From Selaginella moellendorffii (lineage: Eukaryota; Streptophyta; Lycopodiopsida; Selaginellales; Selaginellaceae), in NCBI RefSeq assembly GCF_000143415.4, contig NW_003314263.1:1428165-1492164 (forward strand): a stretch of 64,000 nt of DNA, written 5' to 3'. Positions 53,891-63,189 of the stretch are shown here, piece by piece. Position numbers and translations under genes: made by a program. Below the pieces are notes generated by a model that worked only from the letters and a program-made list of their open reading frames with translations, made no database searches and had not been told where the DNA came from. The first letter of the stretch is position 1. The number at the start of each line of letters is the position of its first letter.

Positions 53891-56389
53891 TCATCTCTTC
53901 TGTTCCTTGTAAATGTCTGATATCAACACGAAGGCCGAAGGACTGGTCTCTACATTTTTCATGGCTTGGAAAGCAATGGTTCCAGTCGATGCATTCTTCC
54001 ACTTCCATGACGAGCTAAGAATGCTCGTCCACAGTGGATCGTTCGCCTTGCAAGGAATGCTCTTCGCCATAGCCACTGCCTCGTCCAGTCGATCAGCTCT
54101 TCCTAGCAAATCCACCAAACAAGTGAAGTGCTTCACGTCTGGAGCAACCCCGTGCTCCAAAACCATGGACTGGAAGTAATCCTTGGCTCGATCAACCAGG
54201 CCAGCGTGGCTACACAGCACTAACATCGCCAGGAACGTCACTCCATTCGGCCGGATTGGAGTTTCACCGCTGCAAAGCCTATCGAACGCTTCAAACGCCT
54301 GCTTGCTATCACCCTGCCGGCTATACCCATCGATGAGAGCGTTCCAGGAAACGATGTCTCTTCTGTTGCCTCCGATCCACTCGAAAACTCTGCGAGCGTC
54401 CGCCATGCTTCCACACTTCCCGTAGAAATCCACCAAGCTGTTGCATACCATCGTATCCTTCTCGCAGATGGCGGCACTGGAAATCTCTGCCTCCACTTTC
54501 CTGCCGACCTCTAGAGCTCCCAAGCTTCCGCAAGCCTTGAGCACCGCGACGTAAGTTATAGCATCCGGAGTGAAGCCTTCCCGTTTCATTCGAGAGTAGA
54601 GCTCGAGAGCTGCGTCGGCCTGGCCATTCTCCGTGCTTCCCAGAATGAGAGAGTTCCACGACACTGTGTTTCGCTGCACCATCTTCTCAAAGACACCGCG
54701 AGCCTCGGCCAAGCTTCCACACCTCGCGTACATGTCGACTAAAGCGCTCGCTACGAAGATCTGCTGTTCGTTTCTGGTTGTGGCAGCATCGAAGTGAATG
54801 CCCCGGCCTTTCTCCAAGCACTGTGCCCTGTTGTTCTCGTCCCCCTCTGCCACGCTCACGCAGGCCTTGAGTGCTGCGAGTATAGTGACGTGATTCACCG
54901 GACAGCCTTCTTCTTTCATTCTTGTGTAGAGATCCAAAGCCAGCTTTCCTTCACCGGTCTCAGCATAGCCCAGAATCATCTCACTCCACGAGAGCTGGTC
55001 CTTGTGATGGATGGCTGAGAAAACTCTGCTAGCGTCTTCCATGCTCCCACACTGAGCATAAGCATGCACGAGACAGTTTCCGACGAAAGTGTGTAGATCA
55101 TGGCTCGTTGATTGAGTAGCTAGAGTGTGTATGGCTTTGCTTCTTGACAAGCTCGCCACCTTCACCACTTTCCCGTTGACAAGAGTGCCTGCTTCGCTCT
55201 GCGCCAAGCACACACAAGCCTTGAGTGCTGCGAGAAAGGTTACGTGGTTTGGAGCACAGGTACCTTCTTCTCGCATCCTAGCAAACAGCTCCAGAGCTTT
55301 CTCGCCTTCGCCACCCTCTGCATAGCCGAGAATAATAGAGTTCCAGGTGACCAGATCGAGACTGCTCATACCTTCAAACACCCCGCGAGCGAGAAGCAAG
55401 CAGCCGCATTTGGAGTACAAATCCACGAGCGCGTTTGCAACGAAGACGTGCATTTCTTGAGCGTGTCTAGCCGCTTGAGCGTGAAGGATTCTTCCTCTTC
55501 GCAGCGCCTCCATCTTCACAGACCTGTCCGAGGCGATTTCCTTCTCTGCCAGACCAACACAAGCTTTGAGCGCAGCGACAAAGGTGATCGAGTCTGGAGC
55601 AATACCTTCGTGTTGCATTCGCGAGTGGAACTCGAGAGCTAGCTCCTCATCCCTGGCGTCCGCAAATCCCAGTATCATCTCGGTCCACGAGACGACACTA
55701 AGTTCCTCCATTCTCTCGAAAACAATGCTCGCGTCCACCATGCTCCTGCACGTCGCATACATATCAATCAAAGCATTCGCAACGTAAATGTGTACCTCTC
55801 TATCGAGCCTGGCAACCCAAGCGTGGATCTCCCTTCCTCTCCTCAAGAACTCGCATGGAACTGGGAAGTTTCTCTCAAGAGCTAGCTTGCCTCGATGATT
55901 CTTCTTCGCGAGGCTGGTGCACGCCTTGAGCGCTGCCAGGAACGTTACGTGATTTGGGACAGCGGTGCCATGGCCTTGTTCGCCGGAGAAGAGGCGTCCA
56001 TAGACTTCTAGAGCCAATTCATCCTCGCCCCGGTCCACGCATCCCAGAATGATACAATTCCACGCCACTACGTTCTTGCTGCGATCCATCCCCTCGAAAA
56101 CCTGGAATGCCTCGCCCAGGCTGCCGCATCGAGCATACATGTGAACCAGCGTCGTGGCCACGAAGAGATTGGAAGCCGCGGCGCCCTGGATCGCATCCCT
56201 GTGAATCATCCTGCCATTGTGGAGATCTTTGGCGCTGCCGCAGCATTTGAGCGCCGCGACAATGGCAGCCACGCCCGGCCGGGCTCCCGATCGCTGGGTG
56301 TCAAGGTAAATCCTCAGCGCTACCCTGTCCTCGCTACGATTCCGTGCCGGGGTAGGGAGCGGGCGCACTGATTCTCCAGCCCCGCGCAT
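53891..56389 (-). CDS. PLS-type pentatricopeptide repeat protein with E-like C-terminus
   Basis: An intronless frame of 832 residues from the ATG at 56389 to the TGA at 53893-53891. Repeats alternate P, L and S types: DLFVATTLVHMYARCGSL-like, VVAWNCIILGCVDRG and VPNHVTFLAALKAC modules recur at least six times. The C-terminal part has the E-domain hallmarks (HFTCLVDLLGRADRLDEA, DPLWTSILSS) but ends near SAFVLISDIYKEQKR, with no DYW deaminase domain. PLS proteins choose C-to-U RNA editing sites in organelles; without DYW this one would need a partner deaminase. Several modules carry unusual inserted loops of 10-20 residues between repeats. The N-terminus is short, basic and acid-poor at first (MRGAGESVRPLPTPARNRS); targeting is unclear. 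A decayed copy of its central part lies at 59495-59950. Confidence 0.92.
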   Translation of the reverse strand: MRGAGESVRPLPTPARNRSEDRVALRIYLDTQRSGARPGVAAIVAALKCCGSAKDLHNGRMIHRDAIQGAAASNLFVATTLVHMYARCGSLGEAFQVFEGMDRSKNVVAWNCIILGCVDRGEDELALEVYGRLFSGEQGHGTAVPNHVTFLAALKACTSLAKKNHRGKLALERNFPVPCEFLRRGREIHAWVARLDREVHIYVANALIDMYATCRSMVDASIVFERMEELSVVSWTEMILGFADARDEELALEFHSRMQHEGIAPDSITFVAALKACVGLAEKEIASDRSVKMEALRRGRILHAQAARHAQEMHVFVANALVDLYSKCGCLLLARGVFEGMSSLDLVTWNSIILGYAEGGEGEKALELFARMREEGTCAPNHVTFLAALKACVCLAQSEAGTLVNGKVVKVASLSRSKAIHTLATQSTSHDLHTFVGNCLVHAYAQCGSMEDASRVFSAIHHKDQLSWSEMILGYAETGEGKLALDLYTRMKEEGCPVNHVTILAALKACVSVAEGDENNRAQCLEKGRGIHFDAATTRNEQQIFVASALVDMYARCGSLAEARGVFEKMVQRNTVSWNSLILGSTENGQADAALELYSRMKREGFTPDAITYVAVLKACGSLGALEVGRKVEAEISSAAICEKDTMVCNSLVDFYGKCGSMADARRVFEWIGGNRRDIVSWNALIDGYSRQGDSKQAFEAFDRLCSGETPIRPNGVTFLAMLVLCSHAGLVDRAKDYFQSMVLEHGVAPDVKHFTCLVDLLGRADRLDEAVAMAKSIPCKANDPLWTSILSSSWKWKNASTGTIAFQAMKNVETSPSAFVLISDIYKEQKR

Positions 56390-56440
56390 CGAGCGCTTGT
56401 TACCTGGATTTTTCCTAGGGTTTATCTAAGATCTTATCAA

Positions 56441-56700
56441 ACTTCCATTTCACAAGCTGAGAGTCTTGCAAGCTTTGATCGCAGAAGCAAAGTTTCTTCT
56501 CCATCTTTGCTCTCGTGAGCATAGCCTGTGATGATCCCTGTCCAGGAAACGATGTCGTGCTGCTCCAGCGAATCCAGAACCGCATCGAAAACTCGTCGAG
56601 AATCTCTCGCAGCATCCAAGTTGCCAGACGAGAGTACTGCGTTGTCCAAGGCCTTTGCAGCTCGAGCGTGGATCGCCATGGTTCTCTCGAGTAGCTTCAT
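56441..56700 (-). pseudogene. PPR N-terminal fragment
   Basis: From the ATG at 56700 the minus strand reads ERTMAIHARAAKALDNA, ARDSRRVFDAVLDSL and HDIVSWTGIITGYAHE, that is one and a half PLS-type repeats, then stops. It could be an upstream relic of another PPR gene; no splice joins it convincingly to the 53891-56389 frame. Confidence 0.55.
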
Positions 56701-56739
56701 GTCACTCTCTCCTTACGAAGAACTTCCCATTCACTGAAA

Positions 56740-57289
56740 GAAAGCTAAAGAACTAGGATTCTTTCCCTTAGCCTTGACCGAGAAGATCCAGGAAAAGTTG
56801 GGTCGTTTGGATGGCAGCCACGTCTTTGCGTCGGTGAGAACATCCATCCTAATCTCCCTGCGCGCATACCTTGGCCGCTAGCAGTGATCGCGCATTTAAA
56901 TTTGAAGATTCGAAATGAAGCACGCTAAAGTTTAACAATTCTAAGTACGATAGTAAAAGTTAAGAAACACTCATTTCATGTTAACTTCATCGTACTTTGG
57001 TTTCACACCTTCTAGCATTGTTGGCTCTTTCATCCACGTGTAGAGATCGCGAAGAGGGGTCTACTTTGCATACATTGTTTATTTTCTTCCAGTGCCTCAC
57101 AATTCTGTTGAAGAATTGTGCCATAATTTCTAAACATCGGTAAAGAATAGTGATACGAATGTTGTGGCAGTACACTCTTCTCATGAGACCAAGAAAATCC
57201 ATCAAAACTACTGGCTATATCAAGGACAATGTGTTACTGATGATTTACATTGTACATATATACTTTTGTAGTTTTTAATTGGCAGTGAA
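56740..57289. other. Intergenic sequence, nothing recognised
   Basis: No gene, tRNA or repeat was recognised. GC content falls from left to right towards the repeat at 57290. Confidence 0.45.
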
Positions 57290-57935
57290 GCCATTTTTAA
57301 TTACAGCAACTGCTTTCATAGACTTCAGAGAAATGTGTATTGCAACTTACCCATCTGGGACTTACACTATAAAAGCTATGTGGTAATTTATCCTGTTGTT
57401 TGCTTTCATGGCTTAATAAAAAATGTTGTTGATCATATATTTTGATCGACAACAATCTGTTATCTATTAAAAGCCTCAAACTCCTTGGGTAATATGATTT
57501 AACTAACATTCACATGTATATTCCACCTAAAATTAAATGTTCTGCTAATATTTTGCTTGATAAAATCTAAAATCTTCCTAATAATATTTAATGGTTTATA
57601 AATATCTGGAATAAATGTGAACATTTACAATAAGGGGTTGATTTTAAATATTAGATTTAAGATTTGGCATTAGAGCCATAACATAGATGTGGCTTTTGCT
57701 CCTAAATCATATTACCCAAAGATACAGTTGAGGCTTATAATTTTATATAGAATGAATGCAATATTTATTTTCAAGAAGGATTTGTTTATTTGGATAATGG
57801 ATTGTTAACTATAGGAATGTATTATAAACTGATTTATTTTTAAGCTCCAAAAACAGAAATATAACTTTTAAAGTAGATGTTCTGGTTGGACAAGTTGAAT
57901 ATACATTTTTCATTTGTGAATAAAAATACTTCTTG
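57290..57935. repeat. Dispersed repeat, copies 2 and 3
   Basis: 57297-57509 parallels 53127-53351 in the same orientation. 57570-57760 parallels 53450-53700. 57775-57935 is the reverse complement of the 53127-53290 type. The intact PPR gene at 53891-56389 is thus bracketed by members of one family. Confidence 0.5.
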
Positions 57936-58489
57936 AAATAAAAAAACTACGAATTCTTAGCAACTCATCTGTGGCAACTGGTTCGATAAGGACAGAATAT
58001 GCCATCCTAGTGAAAGTGACATCAATTATATTAATGGACTAGGCAGAGTGAAATATGGAGTGAATCTCACAAATTATGACTTTGCTACCCGTTTCATATC
58101 AGCTCCAAACCCACTTTATCACTGTATGGGCCCTTTATGTGCTAGGGGGGAGGTTGGGATTGGTCCCTGCCAAATTTTTTACCACAAATATCTACATATA
58201 AAGATGAATTATTTTAATAAACTAAACACATATTTATTTGAACTAAATAATTGGTATATAGTGTCTGTATAACCTGTAGTGTAATTATGATTGAATTGAA
58301 TTAGTGTAACTTTGGTATATAATAAACTGCATAACACTTTAACATGAACAATTTAAAAAACTCTATTACAATTGAAAATTATAGTAAGAATAAGAAGAGA
58401 GATTAAGTATAGTTTATTAATATAATTTTGCCATATTTTTCTGTTAAATTTTAAAACTATTTTCTGTTTTCTATTTTGGCTGCTGATTA

Positions 58490-58945
58490 CAATACAAGAC
58501 ACGTTATCTATATTAAACCAAATTGTGTTTTAATTTTATGATAATGCTTAAGAGAATCATATGTCAACTATATTAAAAAAACTATTATGTGTTAGTTTTA
58601 TATAAGATCTAATAAGCCACAGCCTTTATCTTTCCAGTTTCATAAATATTCTTAAGAGAATTAGATATCATCCATATTAAAAAATATTATGTTCCAGTTT
58701 ATCTACATTAAAACATATATTCCATTTTTTTACTATATATAATGCATCATATTATTTATATTAAAAACTATATTGTGTTCTAATTTCAGAATAATTCTTG
58801 AGAAAATCATATGTTATCTACATTTAAAAACCACATTAAGTTTTAATTTCAGAATATCTATATTAAGAACAAATTTTTGTTTAGTTGCATAATAGGCTTG
58901 ACAGAATCAAATGTTATAGATATTAAAAACTACATGAAAATTAGA
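58490..58945. repeat. Degenerate AT-rich tandem repeat of about 75-90 bp units
   Basis: About five or six units built around AGAATCATATGTTATCTACATT, AAAACTA, TATTGTGTT and TAATTTCAGAATAATTCTTGAG-like words occur head to tail. Units differ at many positions. Non-coding. Confidence 0.6.
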
Positions 58946-58957
58946 CTATATCAATAA

Positions 58958-59287
58958 ATTGCTATGCATTGCATGTAGCAATGTTTGGTTTGCTTAATTG
59001 TAGTGTTATTCTTAATCAAATTGATCAAATAAAGTTTATAATTATAAACAGACTTGTAATTTATAAACACAAGATTAATCTTATTGCATATCAACCATTA
59101 AATGATAGAATAAAAAGGAATATACTAGAAAAGGTTTAAAAATGCTTATAAATTATAAACATGTTTATAAATTATAAATACAAAATTAATGTAAATGAAT
59201 AATAACCGTTAGATGGTAGAATATCGTAGAGTATCCAAGCATATTTTAGGTATATTCACTACCATCCACGTTTGCTTAAGCAAACCA
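58958..59287 (+). repeat. MITE-like repeat, copy 3
   Basis: The hairpin TTGCTATGCATTGCATGTAGCAA (58961-58983 region) is followed by GTTTGGTTTGCTTAA. The end TTAAGCAAACCA lies at 59276-59287. The interior is AT-rich with TTATAAATTATAAAC words shared with the copies at 33593 and 40431. Confidence 0.65.
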
Positions 59288-59494
59288 CAAGCCATATATA
59301 AAATGAAAATTATATTTTTGGGCACTTGAGATTTATCACAGCACTGAAAGTTACCAAATCACCTCGGACAAGGCAGCAAAGAGGAAGGATACTTCATGCT
59401 CAAACAACTAGAAACGCTCAAGAAATGCAACTCTTCATTGCAAATGCACTCAACTCCAAATGGGGCTGTTTGCTTCTCGCTTGCTGGTTACCTG

Positions 59495-59950
59495 GAACAT
59501 TATAATTCTCAGCCATGCAGAGGGTGAAGGCGAGAAAGCTCTAGATCTTTTTGCTAGGATGCAAGAAGAAGGTATTTGTGCTCCAAACAACATAACATTT
59601 CTCACTGTACTCAAGGCTTGTATATGCTTAGCATAGAGTGAAGCAAACACTTTTATCAATAGCAAAGTGTTGAAGGTGGCAAGTTTGTCGAGAAGCAAAA
59701 CCATACATACTCTAGCTACTCAATCAATGACCCATGATCTATTACATGCTTAAGTCACTAACAGTCTCGTTATACTCAATGTGGGAGCATAGAAGACACT
59801 AGTAGAGTTTTCCTGGCCATCCAATGCAATGACTAGCTCTCATGGAGGGATATAAGTCTAGGTTATTCCAAGACTAGTGAAGGAAAGTTGGCTTTGAATC
59901 TCTACAAGAATTAAGGAAGAAGGCTCCACATCACAATTGTTGAAAAGAAT
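59495..59950 (+). pseudogene. PPR pseudogene, copy of the middle of the 832-residue PPR gene
   Basis: The plus strand reads EGEKALDLFARMQEEG, ICAPNNITFL, LKACICLA-stop, SLSRSKTIHTLATQS and further broken pieces, paralleling residues in the GEGEKALELFARMREEG to SRSKAIHTLATQS part of the gene at 53891-56389, which lies in opposite orientation. Stops and shifts are numerous; C-to-T changes are frequent. Confidence 0.85.
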
Positions 59951-61140
59951 GAGTGATAATTGATGGGTTAAGGATAATCTTTTATATATTGCACTAAATA
60001 CCTAGAACAAAGAGACAAACCAAGGGTCGTGACTCATGACCCTCTAGTGACCACACCTCTTCTTCCTGCTATCCTAGATCAAACCTTGATCCAATCTTGA
60101 GCCATAATAGCTCTCCAAGCTAGTGAATACACATAGTGCCACTTGATGCCTTTGCTCCAGCATCTCTGGCTAGTGACTCCAGCCTTCTAGTGCACAGCCT
60201 TTCCTCCACACTTGTGCCTCTACTCCACAGTGAGATCCTAAAATTGGAAGTCTCCCTCTCATCCTTTAATTGCTCCACTGCTCCCTCTCAAGGTGCTTTA
60301 CCTCATATTGAAGCCTTGGATTATGCCACTATGATTCACACCAATTGAAGCAAGAGCAAGGATCTTGAAAAGAAACCTTTGTCTTATGTTTGCCCTAAAA
60401 TGAGCCTACACCAAATGACAGTACTCTTATGTGTAGCTCTCAATAGCTCTTTGCACCATCTCTCCATCATCTCACTATACTCACAAGGCTCTCTTCTTTG
60501 GCCAACACTTTTAGATCCTACCCAAGAATCATAATGCCCTTGGTCACCTAGCACTGCCTCATTCTCCTAGTGCCCGACACCTCCACCCAATACCTAGACA
60601 CCTCACTCACCCTTCACCTGTCTCTGTTAGTAGTGTCAAACCTCAACAGAGCCTTACACTCCCCAGGCCTTGTTACTCTCTGGCATTGCCTCTAGACAAT
60701 ACGAACACCCAATGCAATACATGTGTTATCTCAGCTTGTCAACACCATCTAGCAATCTTTGGTGCCTCTGTTAGTATCTAGTGCTCTGCTTAGTGCCTCT
60801 AGATAGCAAATGCAACACTGTCTAGTGCCTCTATTGGCAGCATCCAAAACACAAGGCCTCTACCCTCGCACTCTACACCACACACAACATTGCTCCTTGG
60901 CATTGCCTTCTTTGGCAATGCCTCTCTATCTCAGCACTCAATGCCTTTGCCTCAAACTAGTGCAACCACAATCTTATCATCAACCTCCTTGCCCACTTCT
61001 AACTAACCTCCTCATCAAGGTGGCTCATCCTCCTTCTCACTAGCCTCATGAGAGCCATTGTCCCAAGATTTAGAGCCTTAATGCTTAAATACTATGAAAA
61101 GGATCTTTATTATATTTACATTGAATATATACAAAATAAA
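59951..61140. other. Non-coding stretch with recurring CTAGTGCCTCT words
   Basis: No intact gene. From about 60160 to 61000 the plus strand is CT-rich and short words such as TAGTGCCTCT, CATTGCC and CAATGCC recur irregularly. Probably transposon interior sequence. Confidence 0.45.
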
Positions 61141-61153
61141 CCTGAAAAAGCTC

Positions 61154-61310
61154 TCCCACGCAAGGTACACGCAAGGTTTTAAAAAGAATATTATGAGTGG
61201 TGATGTAAGATGATAAGATGGAAAACTCTCCCACGAGGTGCACGCAAGGAGGTCCCACGAGGTGCACGCAAGGATGTAAGATGATAAGGTCCCACGAGGT
61301 GCACGCAAAG
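61154..61310 (+). repeat. Promoter-proximal tandem repeats
   Basis: Three close copies of CCCACGAGGTGCACGCAAGG (about 61230, 61254 and 61290) and a diverged one near 61155, two of them linked to GATGTAAGATGATAAG. They lie 87-240 bp upstream of the start codon at 61397 and could be regulatory. Confidence 0.75.
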
Positions 61311-61396
61311 TTCTCGAATTTGCTATAGAAAGCAGTGGAAAACGTTTTCTAGAACCCTACAATTGAGAAGAGCTAACAGGATAGTCAAGAAGCGGC

Positions 61397-61720
61397 ATGA
61401 AGGTACTCAAAATGTCACTCATCATGGTTGTGATCGCATGTGCATTGATACAAGCCAATGCGAGCCAACTAAACTTGTACAAGGGAAAGTGGTGTACAGG
61501 ATCTTTTACTGTTGTATGGGATCGCCAATGCGCTGAGGTACCCGGAGATGCTGTTTCGTACAGGTTTTACTACAATCCGGAATGGAAGGCCACATTTTTC
61601 TCAGATGCAGGTTGTGAAGGCAAAAGTGAAGAGGTTCTTGCCTCAAGCAAAATGTGTGTTCAGGGTCTCGAAGGCATTGGCAGCGTCTTGATATCGGATG
61701 AGTCATTTTCAACATCTTGA
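61397..61720 (+). CDS. Small secreted cysteine-containing protein, MiAMP1/crystallin-like
   Basis: A 107-residue frame from the ATG at 61397. Residues 1-22 form a signal peptide (hydrophobic core MSLIMVVIACALI, cleavage after ANA). The mature part has four Cys (KWC, RQC, AGC, KMC) and a beta-strand-rich pattern. The order YRFYYNP - ATFFSDAGCEG - ASSKMC - GIGSVLI resembles the small beta-barrel MiAMP1-type defence proteins and beta/gamma-crystallin folds (aromatic-x-aromatic, then AGCxG, then SSxxC, then a closing strand). MiAMP1 itself has six Cys, so the match is by pattern only. No catalytic motif is seen. A defence role is inferred. Confidence 0.6.
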   Translation: MKVLKMSLIMVVIACALIQANASQLNLYKGKWCTGSFTVVWDRQCAEVPGDAVSYRFYYNPEWKATFFSDAGCEGKSEEVLASSKMCVQGLEGIGSVLISDESFSTS

Positions 61721-62175
61721 TATCTCGGATGATCTCTTGCCAGTTTCACTGACTCCTGGCATAAATATATAGCTTGCAATGTCATGAATAATATCATTTG
61801 GTGATGAGTTGTGACAGCAAGGATAAGGATAAGATGATTTTGCCTCTGTTGCGGAGGAACTCCATAATGCGTCTTCATCATCAGGAATCTGCTCAATGAG
61901 ACAAGCGCTTAGTAAGTTTCTGTTAAAAAGAAGCACGCCCCTGTGAGAAATCTACAGCGGGAAAGTTTTGTTTGCATGTTGTGATGGAGCGACCTCCTTT
62001 TGTCACAACGATAGTTCGTCTATAGGACAACAGAATACTCTTGAAAAGTTCGAGAAATCTCCCGCTTCAAACTCATGCTATCATCTGCATTTCAATCAAT
62101 GGAAAAAGTGGAGCTGAGCCAGGAACTTAGACGACTATGTAAATAAGATGAATGAATGTGTACATGTAAAGGTAC

Positions 62176-62349
62176 CTTAAAACCAAAGAATATGACGTAT
62201 TGACGTACTGTGCGTAACAGTGGCCCCTTTGGAGGGACGAGCTTCCACTTCCCAGACCCCAAGAAGCGAGCCAAAAACATCACCGAGTATGTGACGCACA
62301 CAAGCAAAAAGAAGGTCCCAAAACGAGAAATGTTCGCGTCAAAAACCCC
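62176..62349 (-). CDS. Possible exon of a membrane protein, unrecognised
   Basis: The minus strand, between an acceptor (TTACAG at 62351-62350) and a donor (GTACCT at 62175), gives 58 residues in frame with a hydrophobic helix (FGTFFLLVCVTYSVMFLA) and a basic loop (GSGKWKLVPPKGPLLR). The flanking exons could not be found, so this may be an isolated remnant. Confidence 0.3.
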
Positions 62350-62599
62350 CTGTAAGAAACAAGACTGGTGGTCAGCATCTGGAGATGGAGAAATGGCAGA
62401 CGTACCACAAACGCTTGAATGGAACGGGGTTTGACATTTCCTCGAGTGCAATTTGCCGAGTGTACGGATTTCTGTCAAAGCAGAACATTATAATCCGTAC
62501 AGAATATTCTTTTATAGGAAGAATATTTTGGTGTGTCAAGTTTAAGGATTTTGGGGGGCAGTTTCACATATCAATAGTCCATTGGGCTTTCTTGGCAAA

Positions 62600-63024
62600 A
62601 TTTACTCCAGTAGAGTCCTCCCCTTATTATACTTTTGGAGCTCCCTAAACCTCCTAGGGTCTGGGAAACAATTGTTTTGGGCTTTCACCCTCAGACTTAA
62701 ACTCAAACTCAATCTCAGTGTCAAACTCGGTCTTGGTCTTAGTCTTGTTCTCAGCCTCTGCCTTAGTCTTGGCCTTGACCTCGTACTCAACCTTGGACCC
62801 GGTCTCGGTCTCCATCTCGAACTCGACCTCAGACTCCATCTCAGGTTTATCTCAAACTCCATCTTAAGTTCATCTCGCAGGTCCATCTCAGACTCCATCT
62901 TGAACTCTATCTAGGGTCCATCTTGAATCCATCTCAAACTCCATATTATGTGAATGAAATTCCTCAAGTGGTCAAAAGTGTGGTTAAGTGACTAAAATAG
63001 AATGGAAAAATTTAGTCACTTACA
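62600..63024. mobile_element. LTR relic related to the 26901-28374 solo LTR, internally inverted
   Basis: 62600-62940 is the reverse complement of the GA-rich array and its flank (about 27140-27460). 62957-63024 matches the 3' end (28297-28374) in direct orientation, ending TTTAGTCACTTACA. About 840 bp between the two parts is missing. Confidence 0.78.
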
Positions 63025-63189
63025 TAAATCTCTATTGCAAGAGGTTGAATATCAATACTGATCAACATTTTACATGTTACATAATGCTTTCTTCTCTTGC
63101 CCAAGTAATTAGCCACCTCCTATTGGCTAAGAGCAAACATTAGCATCATTATTCATAGTTATTTGAGGCTAAATAAAGAATCTTGTCAG

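Noticed and set aside
61078-61308. Minus-strand frames of 60-76 codons
   Set aside because: They are antisense readings of the promoter-proximal tandem repeats and show no family features.
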